From positions 3,472,001-3,536,000 of the forward strand of contig NC_079241.1 of the NCBI RefSeq assembly GCF_028009165.1: 64,000 nt of DNA, given 5' to 3'. The notes below the pieces were generated by a model that worked only from the letters and a program-made list of their open reading frames with translations, made no database searches and had not been told where the DNA came from. Both the position numbers and the translations under genes were made by a program. Shown one piece after another: positions 43,501 through 56,152 of this stretch. This DNA is from Akanthomyces muscarius (Eukaryota; Ascomycota; Sordariomycetes; Hypocreales; Cordycipitaceae). The first letter of the stretch is position 1; every line of letters begins with the position of its first letter.

Positions 43501-46500
43501 ATGGCTGCACTGCCCAGAAACAGGCTGCCGCCCCGTCCTAGATCTCGGTTCGACTTTGATATTGCTATCATATGCGCCCTTCCTGTTGAGGCGGACGCTG
43601 TAGTAGCTGCCCTGGATTATGTATGGGAAGATGATAAGTCTTCCTCACCATATGGAAAATCAGCCGGTGACGCAAACGCCTATTCGACAGGAGCTATCGG
43701 TCGCCACAATGTTGTTTTGATCCATCTCTCTGGAATGGGTAAAGCTGCTGCTGGGAACGCTGCTGCCGCCTGTCGAATCAGCTTCCCTGGGATTGAACTT
43801 GCCCTGATTGTCGGTATTTGCGGCGGTATCCCTCGGTATGGCGATTCAGATATTTTCCTAGGCGACGTTATTATCAGCACCGGAGTCAAACAATTTGACT
43901 TTGGGAGACGATTTCCAGATAGATTTGAAAGTAAGGACGACCTTGACAACGCCTTGGGAAGACCATCACTGGAGATCAGATCGCTGATATCCAAATTAAA
44001 AACGGTGAGAGAAAAAGAGCGCCTACAAACGAATGCGAAACTATACCTTGAAGAGCAGGCAGCCAGATATCCAGGCGCTGATAATGACCGGCTCTTTGCG
44101 TCTGAGTACCGCCATAAACACCAAGATCCGTCAGAGTGCGACATCTGTGCCGCTTGTACAGCTTCTTCTCATCCGGTTTGTCAAATGTCAACGAAGATTG
44201 GATGCGCGACGCTCGGCTGTGGTGTGGCCAACGCTATTCCTCGACTAGTTCGAGCCAGTGAACAACAGCCGGTTTATCCATCAATTCATTTTGGGACGAT
44301 CGCCTCAGGAGATATCGTGATGAGATCGGCAGAAAACAGAGATGAAGTCTCTGATAAACCAGGGGCAATTGCTTTTGAGATGGAAAGCGCTGGGGCGTGG
44401 GACCTGTTCCCGTGTCTCGTTATCAAAGGTGTATGTGACTACGCCGATAGTCACAAAGATAAGACATGGCAACCGTTTGCTGCTCCTGCAGCTGCAGCAT
44501 GTACAAAGGCATTCCTTCACCACTGGATTCCCAAGACACAGTAAGCTCGCCGGCACCTATATCTTGTATATGGACAGGTGCTAAATTTCCTAGCGCTATT
44601 CTCGACGATAATGCAGCCATTGATGACAGCACGCAGCGCATGCGCCAGCTCTTAAGCAGTTTAAAGTTTCCGGAGCTGAATGCAAGAAGGAACAAAATTG
44701 ATTGCAGCATTTCTGATACGTTCGAGTGGATATTTGAACAAGATTATGACACCGCCGACATAATGGCGACTGACAATGAATCTGAGTCTGCATATGAAAC
44801 CCACGCTGAAACAGAAGTCTACAGGCTCAGAAACCACGCAGGAAATGGTCAAAACATAGCGCTTGTCCTACCAAATGACAGCGAAGCTTCCAGCATACGA
44901 AGTGGAACAGAATCTTACGACAGTTTTGACGTGAAGTCCCGGGAAACCCACGCTCTCAACCTTCTTGAGTGGCTCAAGAGTGATAAGCACCTCTTTTGGA
45001 TTACGGGCAAACCGGCATCGGGAAAAAGTACTCTACTGAAGTTCATACTGTTGCATGACAGGACAATGGAACTTTTAAGAGAGTGGAATATAAACGTGCA
45101 TATTCTCTCTCATTTCTTTTGGAAGCCAGGAAGCGCACTACAGCACAATTTCCAAGGCTTCCTTCTCTCTTTACTATATCAGATTTTATCGGTGGATATC
45201 GATTTTCTGCAGCGCTATGTGCGACACTCCTCTGATAGCTCTGTCAAGGACACAAACTCGGATTGGGATGTTCTCGAACTCGAACACGTTCTTCTACAAT
45301 GCGTAGCCGAGTCTACAAGGCCATTCTGCATTTTCATCGACGGCATCGATGAAATGAGTCCAGATAGTGAAGTTCACAAGGCCTTAAATCTTATCAAGAG
45401 ATTCCCGCCCTCTCAGATTAAAGTATGCGTATCCAGCCGCTGCGAACGGCTCTTTGAGCTACATTTTCAATGCTTTCCTACGCTGGTTATGCATGAAGTT
45501 ACGAAGCACGATATGGTTGTATATGTGAACACTAATATTGACAACCGCGTCCTTCAGAAGCCGAAGGCTCTGAATATGCGAGAAATTGTTGCAACTTTGG
45601 TTCATCATGCCGATGGCGTGTTTCTTTGGCTTGTATTCGCCACAGCGTCGCTCATAAAAGGGATCCACAACGGCGATTCTGAGGAACACATTTATGAACG
45701 ATTAGCCTTGATGCCGAAAACGTTAACTGGCCTTTATCGAGATATGCTAGACAGGTCTAGCGAGGACTTTGCACTCTACCACCCTACAAGCGCCGCTATC
45801 TTTAATATCGTTCTCCATGGTAACCCTTGGTCCAATTTCTATCCACATGAAGCAATATCGTTATTTGAGCTGATGGTTGCATTGGATGACGATGTACTGG
45901 ACTGCTACCTAGTTCTGGCCAGGCAACTTCAAGTCGAAGATATAAAGGAAAAGTGTGAGGAAATGGTGACAACACTCAAGATTAAATGCGCAGGACTTTT
46001 GGGGACATCTATCTCAGATGATTTCATTTTGCGATATTGGCCGCAAGATAAGCCATCTGACGTTCTAATTCCGTACTCAGAAATGGCTGTCGACTTCATC
46101 CATCGCACAGTGGGCGACTTCCTCGCGGACACCACAGAAGGACAGGCTATTTTGAAGAAGGCAAAATTCTCGGAAGAGGAGATGCTGGCGAGAGTACTTA
46201 AAGCTGGACTCGTTCGCTGCCGCATGTTTGTGAGACCTCAGCACACAATCAATACTGTCAAAGATGTGTTGACAGCTTTGTGTCAGCTTCGAGACCAACT
46301 TCAATCCGGTACATTGTCATGCCTTCTCTCCAGTACTTTGAAAGCCTTTGAAGACGGCTTCTTAGAGCTTGGGGAGTGTTATCTATATACATTTGACACT
46401 ATCGAAGAAGAATTCCTGGTGTGTGCAGCGGAGCTTGGGTTCGATGAATATGTCGTTAGCCACCTCCCAACAAGCTCATCCACAGAGCTGCAATCGTTCG

Positions 46501-47399
46501 TCTTTCTCCGGTGTTGCCAGACAGCTCGCTTTCAGCCAGACGATGAACTAAGCTCGCGACAACATTTTCTGATTCGTCACTTTCTGGACACGGGAATTAG
46601 CTTCGAGGCGCCTAACCAGTCGAAAGGCACTGAAAGCGGCTCTATTGTGAACCGACAAACGCTCAATGCTGCTTGGTTTCAGTACTTGCTTTCTGCTCTG
46701 TCATGGAGTACCGTTCGAATGAATGGTAACCACGGTTTTACTGCGGAACTGGTACTAGAGACGTGTACAAAGTTTATCGAAGCTGTAGCAAGTACAAATA
46801 AGACGATTACAGCCGTATTCAAATGGAATAGCCACTATGGGAATTTCGATATACCAATAACAATGACAACTCTCCAATGGCACGATCGTCAACCACTATC
46901 TTTTATACGCAACGGTCTCGAGAACTTCATTGTTCTGGAGATCAGCGGGCGGGAGCTTTTTGAATCAGTCTTGAGTCGCGCCAACAAACCTCATCACACC
47001 GAAGGTGAGACTCGCCGAAGATGGCCAGTCATGAAGGCGTCAAAGTTTGGAGTTCAGCATAAGATGCTAATATATAGTGTTTCCAACGGAGATACTTCGG
47101 ATTTACTCTTGAAGGGGGTGAAACTCTGGCTCAAAACCAGCTTTCTTGGGTTGAATCACAATGCTGTATATCAGCTTCAGCGACATATATCAAGCATATG
47201 CTATGACGCTGTACAGGAGGCACTATCAATTTCAGACCCAGGGGAAGACTTAAAAGCATTTTTAAGTCAGTGGAAAATGGAAAGCTGCACCCTCTGGCGC
47301 ACAAAGCCCACAGAGGGAAGGGCAGCAAAGACGGCGAAGTTATCTCAACCACTGCGACGGAGTGCACGCATCGCTAAGATCAATGACGAACCGCTCTAG
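43501..47399 (+). CDS. NLR-like receptor: PNP nucleosidase - NACHT-type NTPase, no WD40
   Basis: Two exons, 43501..44540 and 44594..47399, give 1,281 aa. The 53-bp intron (GTAAGC...CCTAG) replaces the stop of the first frame and joins PKTH to AILDDNAAIDDS. Residues about 18-345 are a PNP_UDP_1 nucleosidase: FDIAIICALPVEADAV, LALIVGICGGIPR, AFEMESAGAWDLFP and GVCDYADSHKDKTW with the expected catalytic Glu and Asp. A helical linker (STQRMRQLLSSLKFPELNAR) leads to an NTPase with P-loop WITGKPASGKSTLL (about 485) and Walker B FCIFIDGIDEM (about 591). This GKPASGKS variety differs from the MAGTGKS type of the other receptor. An FIHRTVGDFL motif ends the NTPase region. The last 600 residues are helical without recognised repeats, with one ankyrin-like fragment (CAAELGFDEYVVSHL) and a basic C-terminus (RRSARIAK). 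The role as an incompatibility or defence receptor is inference. Confidence 0.88.
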
Positions 47400-50300
47400 A
47401 ACCATAATCAAGAGGCAGTGGAAGAAACCCTCGTTATTTGACTTAGTGGAAAGAGCATTTGACATAGTCATACTCTGGAAGATAGGATCAATAACTAGTT
47501 TTCAGAGCCGGGAGCTCGAGCCGGGAGCTACAGAGTGGGTACGGAGTAATCCCAACTACTCAGCGTTGTCCTCTTAATACAAGGGCGAATGGTTGATACT
47601 GGGTTTCATTGATAGCAGCAATAGGAATCGTTGTATGACCTGCGTTTCGGAATTCAAAGTGTTGTATTAATAGCCGAGGTGGTTACAGAGTGGTTTTAGT
47701 TTTATTGTCTAACTAGTGCAAGATTCTTTCAGCATTTCGAGCTACTCCAGGTTATGAGGAGGATAAAAAAGTGTCTGAGACGAGGCAGCAAACCGGCGCT
47801 ATTTTTAGGCATAGTGGACAGCAAAACTTTGCCCTAAAGCTACTTTTGAAGTAGCAAAAGCTTAAAGGATGTGATTGACGCCTTGGGCGGCGGCTAGTAA
47901 TGTAAAGTAGTTTGTCCGTGGCCAACTTTCAATTGAAGGAGATGGCCTAGCCACCAGGTTAGTACACTGTGGTAAAAAGGACGCACACTAGGTATCTATA
48001 GTAGCGTCGGTTGCAAGACTCATAAAAATGGCAGTTGGCCGCTCTGGAAAAGGAGCCATTTACGTCCATTTTTGGTGGAGTTTAGATTGTGGGAGAGAGC
48101 TAGACGGGACGCGGTATTCTCTACTGCCTGTGGTCGTGTGTACCAGCAACATGCGAAATTCGTCCTATATCGACGAGCCATAACTTGGGCAGCAATGACG
48201 GGACCCGAGGCTGTCATATTTTGCGCCCGCATTGAAAATACACCAGATACCGTCTGAGATTATTTCTCGAGGGGCTTCTGATTGTTTTTTTTTTCATTGA
48301 GCCGGCCAGAAACATGAGTCTTGTGCAGGCTTGATCTCGTTGCTTGCCCCCCGAACCTTTCGTATTACCTCTCTTGCCCGCACGTATCTAGCTAATCTTT
48401 TTCTTTTTTTAAATTCACTTCTGTTAAACCCTGAATTTTTACATGATTGCGAACAAATCCTTTTTGCCGAGGATCCCCTTACCCTGAAGCAGTTCATTTG
48501 TTGTCCGCATGTCGTGCTTTAGAACGTTGCGCAGCAGGCGCATCCAGGGGGCCGGCATCAGTTCCCGATCGAAATGCGAAATACCAATCATGTTGAAAAT
48601 AAAGATGCATCATCTTACCAATAGCGATCTCCCGTGCTTGTTCAGCTGAGTCCCGTGGAGAAAACAAAATGACAAATATTGGTCAGGTAGCACAAACAGA
48701 GATGTGCTGAGCAGAGGCTGCGTGAACAAAAAAGAGGCGTCGTGAAAAAGAGGCGCAGCTCCGAAAATAGGCTCATCAGACTTCGGAGGCGAGATTGCAA
48801 ATTCCAGCTACCTGGTACGATACGATGCGATACGGTGGCGTTTCTTTCTTTTTATTATTCTCGGCAGCCTTTGGCTTTTTGCTCTCTCCTTTTGCCCTCA
48901 ACTGCTCTGTGCTTCTTCTTTTTTTTTCCCCCTCGATGCGACGAATGCGTCACTCCTGTTTCGGCTTTCCTTTGCCAATTTCGCCTTGATGCGCACGCTC
49001 TAACTAGTCTTTTTTGCATTCCTTTTCTCGGCAAGATTCTCTCTCGAACGGCTGGCTGATGCAGCGACCGGTGTTTCGAGGCGTCTCGGGTCCCCTGGCC
49101 CCCATGTTTGATGAATGCCAGACAATGGGGGACCCGATGAATGGTACATGTTGGAAGAAACGCAGGAACCGTTTCCGCAGTGGGTCTGGCCATGGCTGGC
49201 TGTGCATTTTCTTTTCTTTTTTTCCGTTTATTCTTTTTTAGTCTTGGTTCGTGCCTTGCAATATCCGATTCATGATGCGACCTCCGAGGGGCGCGGGCCG
49301 CTTCGGTGCGCAGCCGGACAGGGGGAGCAAGAATTATTCAGGTTGTCTTTCAACGTTGTATAATTTCTTTTTATAGAGAGTTCTTGGAGCTTCTGCGCGT
49401 CCGTGTTCCGGGAGGACGAACTACGTGGCGGAGTGTGCGGCGTACGTCCGCGGTTCGTGCCCCTCGGCCGGGCCATCACACACACAGGCACACACTACAG
49501 GGCGTGCGATGAGACAAGCTTGTGATGCTGCAGTGCGATATGAGTCGACTTATTTCGTGCCGAAAGTCAAAATCTGGCATCCAGCGGTAGCGCAGCATTT
49601 ATGCTTGCGGTACAGCATCAAGGCACGTCATTAAAAGCAGATCACGTAGCACCGCCCAAGGTACCAGCCGACGCAAGGGAGAGACTGCACGAGTGAGCCG
49701 ATGTTTAAGTGCTCGCTGGGTCGAGCTTGGTATGTAGTGACGATAGATGTGGGCCGGAATTTCATCTCTAAATTAGTAATAGAACTGCTGCAGTAGTAGT
49801 TTGGAAGGTGTGCGTGGCTACAGGTAATTTTTGCTGTGCCGTTGCTATCTACAACTGTCATGTAGTTGCACAGTTGTTGAGGCTATGCTGCCCTGTGTAA
49901 GCTGTCACAAGGTGTCGCACGAGCGATACGCGTCACCTTCACGGACAGGCATCTCGAGGTCGCAATTACGAGCACCTTGAGCAGAGCTCTAGCTTTTACT
50001 AAAGATGCATCCCTTGATTTCTTTTCTTGGTCACGCCGCATTCTTTGAGGACCCCCCTTCTGCCCCCATGACCGCATCAAAGGGCAGCAACGTGGCAGCC
50101 AATCAGTGGACTGGTCTTTTTAATTGATTTTCTGCTGGCGGAGAGTAAATGCATTCCAGCACATCCCGGATTGTTGGAGCCCTTGAGCTTATAGTGGCAG
50201 GATGGAATGCTGGGTCTGGGTTTAGCGGCAGCGCTACAACCGATGGCTTGATCGTTGGTGGCCGGGGCGGAGAAAGGGGAGGAGTCGCTCGCAGGGTTTT

Positions 50301-51481
50301 GGCAAGCGAGCTAGTTACTCGATCTGGCTAGCATTCGTACTTTTCTGGCTCACAGAGGCTCGCTGGGGTTTGTCAGGAAACTTGGTTCTTGATGTCGCGC
50401 TACTGCACATCTGCGACGGCGGGAGCGGCGAGCTCTGCAGGGCGCGAGCTGAATGGCTGGAACGAGCGTCGACGAGCGTTGACAGATAGCCAAATCCGTG
50501 GCAACAGTGTCCCTTTTTGTCCAAGGCATGTGCTCTTGTAACCGAGTGAGTGCACCAACGCCCGTCATGTCGTGAAGATTTGCATGTGTCACCAAACGCC
50601 TTTGAAGGGATGCTCGTGAATGCGGACCTTGGAGCGAATGCAAGCTAAGTGCGTCACGAGCTTCGGGTAACCAGGCGGTAGCAACAAGGCTGCAGCGAAT
50701 CAAGATGTTTGAAATATGTGCACTTACAAACTCCCCTAGCGGTATCTCACTAAAAAGATGCTGCTGAGACAAAAGTCCGCGAAATCGATCAAGTACAGAG
50801 TGGCTGGGGTGAGTTCCGAGACAAAATTATTGGGCGCGGCGCCTAGATGCCATTGGGGCCAGTTTCTGTGAGCGAAAGAGCAAAAATTTGCCACTTTTGC
50901 CAATAATTAGGCGGCGACGGCCGGGGGCAATCTCGATCCGATGGCTTCGTTCTTCTCTCACCGGTAGGTAGATTACACAGCAAAGGCGATTCGAACGGTG
51001 ACGGTGACGTGTTGCACTGGCGAGAAGGTCAATGGTACAAGACTGGGGGGGAGTGATTGGCGCAAGAGGAGCTACTCCGCCCCCAGGAACAGGCGAGATT
51101 TCATGCATCACTAAAAAAGCCACCGACTACAATGCAACTAATAACGATCCGTGACTGTGACAGGAGCCGCAGAGGGGGGGGACGGCAGCACTTGTGAATA
51201 TGATTTCAGCTGGTCTGGCGGCCCGGAGCAACGGACCCAATCCGAGCGGTGGCGCCGGCTTCTAGCAAGGTAACGCACAGACGAATTGATGTCTTTTAAC
51301 TTGTTGGCTGCCGAGTTGAAAACGAAAAGAAGCAAGGGTTCATCTGGTGAATTATGAGCAGGCATTGCTCGGGGGCTCCGCAGTGCGGAATTATACCCAG
51401 TCAGTGTCAAGGGAGGGTACGGGTACGGATATACAGGCAATAGTAATCTCATCACTTGGCAAGAAATGCAAATACTGTAAA

Positions 51482-51516
<35 letters not shown>

Positions 51517-52756
51517 GGGCGACTAGCATGTGAATTGATTAGTTTGTCCATGTACTTGCACAAAAAAGAGCGGAATCATGTACCCATGCCGTATTGGCGC
51601 CGTGTGTCGTGCTACACAGCCGGCCAAAGTGACTCGTTTTGGTTCGCCCTTGGTTATTCCCCATGGTGATACGCAAGGAGCACCAAGGGGGTTCAGCGCT
51701 GAATGAGCGGAGTCTGATGCTATTTTCTCAATTGGTGCTGCTGTGCTGCAGATTTTTTTTAAAAAGTATATATCCCTTTGATGCCCTGTCTTCATCATTC
51801 TCTTTTTTCTTTTCTGTAGGTGTCAAGGAATGAAAAAGTCGAGTCTTGTCCACATCAAACGTCGCTTTCTTTGTTTGAAGAAAATCGAGGCAAGGCTGTG
51901 CTTTGAGCTTCTCCAGTCCATTCATTTAAACCCAAACTCGCTCTCTCTGCATTCCTATTTTTAATCTCGTCATTCATTTTCCGTTGCTTAATTTCAAGAC
52001 CACATCTTTATTCCTGATACTTTTTTTTTTTTTTTTGGGGGCTTGAACGCGAGCCTTGCATCTTCCATACCTACGTGAGGCGGCTTCCCCATCCCTCACC
52101 AATACCTGAACCACCGACCTGCGCCGCGCACTTGTTCGTCCAATCGACAGACGACACCTCCCATCTCGATATCCGAAAAAAGGGCAGCAGCAGATCCTTT
52201 TTGCATTGCTCATTCACTCAACTCATCCATACCAACTACCGCTCCCTTTTTTTTACTTTTTGCTTCCTGCAGCACTTTTCTTCTTCTTCTTGCTTCTCCG
52301 TCCACTGTCTTGGCTCCAACGAGATCGCAAAACCCACATCACCTCCGATCCGCCCAGCAGAGGCGCCTTGTTCCAGAATATCTCACCCGTTGGAATTCAG
52401 CCATTTCGTCACCGACTTGCACGGGTGCTCTCCCCCGCCATCCCTTTATTTCTTATAACCAGGGCCTTGTTTCCTGTTTCTGATAAAGAGCCTCTTCTTT
52501 CTTGATTCTTGGCAACAAGCAATTATACCGGGCCGCTCAACACTCCTTTGAACGAAAGGCACCCCTGCTCGACCGCACCGACGCACCTCTTACCGCAAAC
52601 ACATCCAACGCACCAACTAATCATTACCGCCTTGGCTTCTCTCTCCTTTCAACCGCATCCGATTCTTTACCTTTCATTCGATTCTTGCTCAAACGTCGAC
52701 CCGAGGCTCTTTAACCATTAACCTCCTCAACAACACATTCAAAAGCAAAAGCATCA
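47400..52756. other. 5.4-kb gene-poor region; long pyrimidine-rich leader at its right end
   Basis: Only shadow-like frames are present, none with conserved features. 47400-48250 resembles decayed repeat sequence (tacagagtgg and tacggagta words also seen near 38250 and 41585). A CCAAT (inside ccaatcagtgg) lies at about 50100. 51486-51512 is an (AG)n microsatellite. 51750-52756 is dominated by C/T with T runs and looks like a promoter plus long 5' UTR of the small gene at 52757. Confidence 0.4.
51486..51512 (+). repeat. (AG)n microsatellite
   Basis: 27 nt of uninterrupted AG dinucleotides in a non-coding region. Confidence 0.9.
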
Positions 52757-53157
52757 ATGTCCGAGTCTGGATACGCCGCTGAGATGCACGTCCGCAACAA
52801 CGTCAAGATGATTTACTCGCGCATGCAAACGCTCCTCAACCGCCGCTCCAAGCAGAAGCGCGCCATTGAAATCGTGAGTCCTCTTTGTCTCCTCCAGATT
52901 CGTTCTCTTTCATCATCGTGACTAACGAGTTCTCTTCACAGTCTGCTCCGTTTGACCTCAAGCTCGAGCCCGTCTCCCTGCCCGGCGTGTCCCAAGACGA
53001 ATTGACCATTCTCCGCGAAAAGGCCACCGCCAGCCGCGTCGGCATCACCGAGTACATCCCTCGCTCCTCGTCGTCCATGACTTCCTGGGAGACGCGGTCG
53101 CAGACGTTTGTCTACAACACCCCGCCTCATGCCCACGCCCGCCGACCTGTCTGGTAG
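52757..53157 (+). CDS. Small conserved-looking protein of unknown function
   Basis: Two exons, 52757..52873 and 52942..53157, give 110 aa. The 68-bp intron is GTGAGT...TCACAG at phase 0, joining RAIEI to SAPFDLKLE. I do not recognise a domain. The N-terminal part MHVRNNVKMIYSRMQTLLNR looks like a basic amphipathic helix and continues into a RRSKQKRA basic cluster. The rest contains PVSLPGVSQDELTILREKA and a Ser-rich stretch before a Tyr/Pro/His-rich end. A canonical intron, strong codon bias and a long leader favour a real gene. Leader features (long C/T-rich tract, possible uORFs) are typical of highly regulated fungal transcripts. It is convergent with ERG8. Confidence 0.68.
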
Positions 53158-53694
53158 ACACGCACACACAACAGCCCTGACAGCGACGCTTTCTTCGATA
53201 GGCATTACCATATCTACGTGCATATATGGGTAATGGCCGTCACTAGTCGTCTATAAGGACCCTTCTCCACATCTTTTTATCTTACATCGTTCGGCGTTGG
53301 ATTCTGGCTTCTTGACTGTGCATTTTTCAACTTTTTTTTTTTCAGGTCTTTTTATTTTTTTATTTTTTGGAGAAAACTGAGTTTTCCTTGTCGTTCTCAA
53401 TGTTCGATTGTCTTTTCAAGCATCGCGAGATGCTTGTGTACTATTCTTCTTGGGTCTATCCAGCGCGGAGCTCGCGGGAACTCTTGTCATTTGCTCTGGC
53501 CCCGTCAACGTTCCGAGCACTCTCGCAGAATGGACAGCTGAAATTTCCGCCTGGTGCGAATTTTGCCATTGGCATTTTTTACCAAATACATATTAATAAT
53601 ATCAAAATGCTAAACAACGAAAGCCTGTTCTTCTCATCCATGTCCTGCTGATGGACGCTCATGGTCCCGTCCTCTTTGAATCAAGGTTCTAGTT
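53158..53694. other. Convergent spacer
   Basis: 537 bp between convergent stop codons with T-rich runs at 53330-53370; 3' UTR-like. Confidence 0.45.
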
Positions 53695-55160
53695 TCATGA
53701 CAGCCACCCGTCGTACACGTCCAGCTTTTCCCTCCGCACACCCTCCATTTCACCCTTGACATTAAGTAGCTTCACCTTGGAGCTCTTCTCGCTGCTCCAC
53801 TTGGCGAGAAACTCGTCGACTCGCTGCTTGGTCGCCTCATCGTCCTTCATCAGCAGCGCGGCGGCGTCAAAGCCGCCCGCGCCCGGGACCACGCCGCCGT
53901 AGACTCCCTCGATGCGCGACACGGCGTCCAGAAGCTCCGTCTGCGACGCTGGCTCGATGGGCACGTCGCTCTGCTGTCCCATCTCGCGGATGAGCGCGCG
54001 CACCCCCTCCACCTTCTGCGGCAGCTCGGCCAGCCCGCCGTCGCGCAGGTTCTCGGCGAGCGCCTCGTTGCGCTGCTGCAAGTCGTCCCACAGCCGCGTC
54101 GACCGCGCGGCGTCCTGCGCCTTCCACGCGAGCACCTTCTTTACCATGCCGACCGTCTGGCTGCCGCAGTCGACGTCGCACATGCGCAGCGTCACGCCCG
54201 CGGGCATGGCGCCCAGGTCGCTGCCGGCCACCTCGACGTCCCACGGCTCGCCGTCCACCACGGACACGAGCCGGGCCGCGAAGCCCGCCGCGCCCGCCTC
54301 GGGGATGCCGTCGAGGATAGCGGGCGAGAAGCGGCGGTACGTGCACGAGCCGTACACCGCGGCAGCCACGTCGAACCCGGACCCGACCTTGCCCTGCGCG
54401 GCGCAGTGCGCCGCCTGAGCGAGGTTGTGCAGTGTCTTCCGGCCCGCGTCTGAGGACACGTCAAAGAGCTCCTTGGGCATGTAGTGCGTGAGCAGCGTGG
54501 CCGTCAGCGACGTGACGAGGGCCGCCGAGGAGCCGAGGCCCGTCTTGTTGGCGTCTTTGAGCGTCACGCCAAACTTGGAAAACCGGCCATGCGTGTCGTC
54601 GGCGGCGGCAGAGTTTGAGTAGTAGTCATTGTCCGCAAGGATGATGAGCCGGCTGGAGCTAAGCGCGTGGCTGTCCCCAGTCACCGTGTTGGCGTATGTC
54701 AAGGCATAATTCAGCGTCGTCTCGACGAATGGGTTGGGCTTTATCTCGCCTCCTCTAAAATGCTAGTCAGTGAGTCTCCATAGAGCACAGCGTTCACGTT
54801 ATCAAGGCGTCGTGGGTCGCACAGCATTGCGACGTGGCGATGGTCTAGGCCCAGAATTCATCAATATTCGGAATCGGTGTGCACCTACACTTGTAATTGA
54901 GTAACCTTGATGCCGCCCCCCTCGGGAGCAAGGTGATAGCCGTATCGCCACGTCGCCTCTAAGAATTGGGGGCTGTCCACCATAATCTCCCGGAGCTGCA
55001 CGCCGGCGCTCGAATGAATCTGGCCAGCAATGACATTGATGCGGGCATTGAGGCCAAAGACGAGGCCAGTGTACTTGCGGTCGAGTACGAGGTAGCCACC
55101 CGCCAGGAGCACCTTGCCGGGAGCGGAAATGGCCACGTTGGGATGCGTTACTGTTGACAT
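53695..55160 (-). CDS. ERG8: Phosphomevalonate kinase
   Basis: Two exons (minus), 55160..54889 and 54754..53695, give 443 aa. The intron is 134 bp (GTAGGT...TTTAG), joining VTQLQV to GGEIKPNPFVE. The enzyme phosphorylates 5-phosphomevalonate to the diphosphate in the mevalonate/ergosterol pathway. It is a GHMP kinase: N-terminal SAPGKVLLAGGYLVLD, the ATP-binding KTGLGSSAALVTSL motif near residue 155, GKVGSGFDVAAAVYGS, and the C-terminal VPGAGGFDAAALL motif. Length agrees with fungal Erg8 (about 440-470 aa). The start was chosen at MSTVTHPNVAIS because upstream codons belong to a C/T-rich leader and the GHMP fold begins directly after. Confidence 0.94.
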
Positions 55161-56152
55161 TTTTTCTTTTTCTTTCAGAGGATGTTGCAGCTTTGGAGTG
55201 TTTTGGAGGGGTGGTAGATGAGGGGCAGGATAGGAGGGGGTCCAAAGTTTGACGATGGCGCCAATGCAGTTCGCAAACGATAGTGAAGGAGCGACGACGT
55301 TGCGAAATTCAGAGCGCTGCAGCACCACCAATTCGGCTTGTGGTTGAATGTCAAGCGTTTCGCAGAGGGAAATGCAGAGATCGAAAAGATGGCTAACTCG
55401 GTTCTTGGTTCGGCCCTGTGCAAGTTGGAGCGGTGTCGAGGTGGGGCAAGACCTCTAATAAGGTCTGAAGGGGGCCGCTTTGGCGACGCTCTCCCTCTGC
55501 GAGACGACTCGACATCCTGCCGTCATCATAGGTAACGCACCGATCTTCCGTATGTACTCTCTTGCACATTAATTTCTTTTCACATCTCAGTCACGCTCAC
55601 GAGGTACATGGTCCACGTCTGTTGTGTGCTTGCATTTCTTTTGCATTTACTATATAGTAGTGGTACAAGCAGTCAATCAAAATCAAAGCGCCTCGCTCAT
55701 GATTCCAATGCCGCCGTCGGTTGTTTTTGGCCTTTTTTCATGCCGAGTGGAGATGGTCTATCAGTGGGATACTTTTATAACCCTTGAAAAGCAAATGCAG
55801 CCCCGAACCTGTTCCCTGTCCTCTTTCCCACCAGGCCGTTAAATCCCTTGGCCAAAACCCAGAGTTTGCATAAGTGACGATCAAATCAAAAAGTCCAAAA
55901 ACGCCATGCCGTTGATATCAATATTAAAAAATGAACCGCTCAGGTCTCATTCCACCGGGCCTCCGGTCTTCTTGACAACACCCCTCCCTCCCTTCACAAC
56001 TCTTCATGCCAATAATATGGGGTATCAATCACAGAGGCTTTATAAAACCCGAGTAAACAAAGGAAAAAAAAAAAAGCACAACACGAAAACCAAACAGACT
56101 TCTCCTGTCTGCCAATGCAACAAAATTTTGTATGAAACATCGCCATGAGAAC
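55161..56152. other. Intergenic region
   Basis: About 990 bp between tandem minus-strand genes; includes a poly-A tract (about 56064-56075). No gene recognised. It should hold the ERG8 promoter at its left and the 3' end of the PPR gene at its right. Confidence 0.4.

Noticed and set aside
34921..47399. Secondary-metabolite gene cluster
   Set aside because: No polyketide synthase, NRPS, terpene synthase or tailoring set; aldehyde dehydrogenase and MFS gene are ordinary and far apart.
48742..49512. Overlapping plus-strand frames with signal-peptide-like hydrophobic runs
   Set aside because: The hydrophobicity comes from T-rich tracts; no ATG in good context, no conserved Cys pattern and the frames overlap one another.
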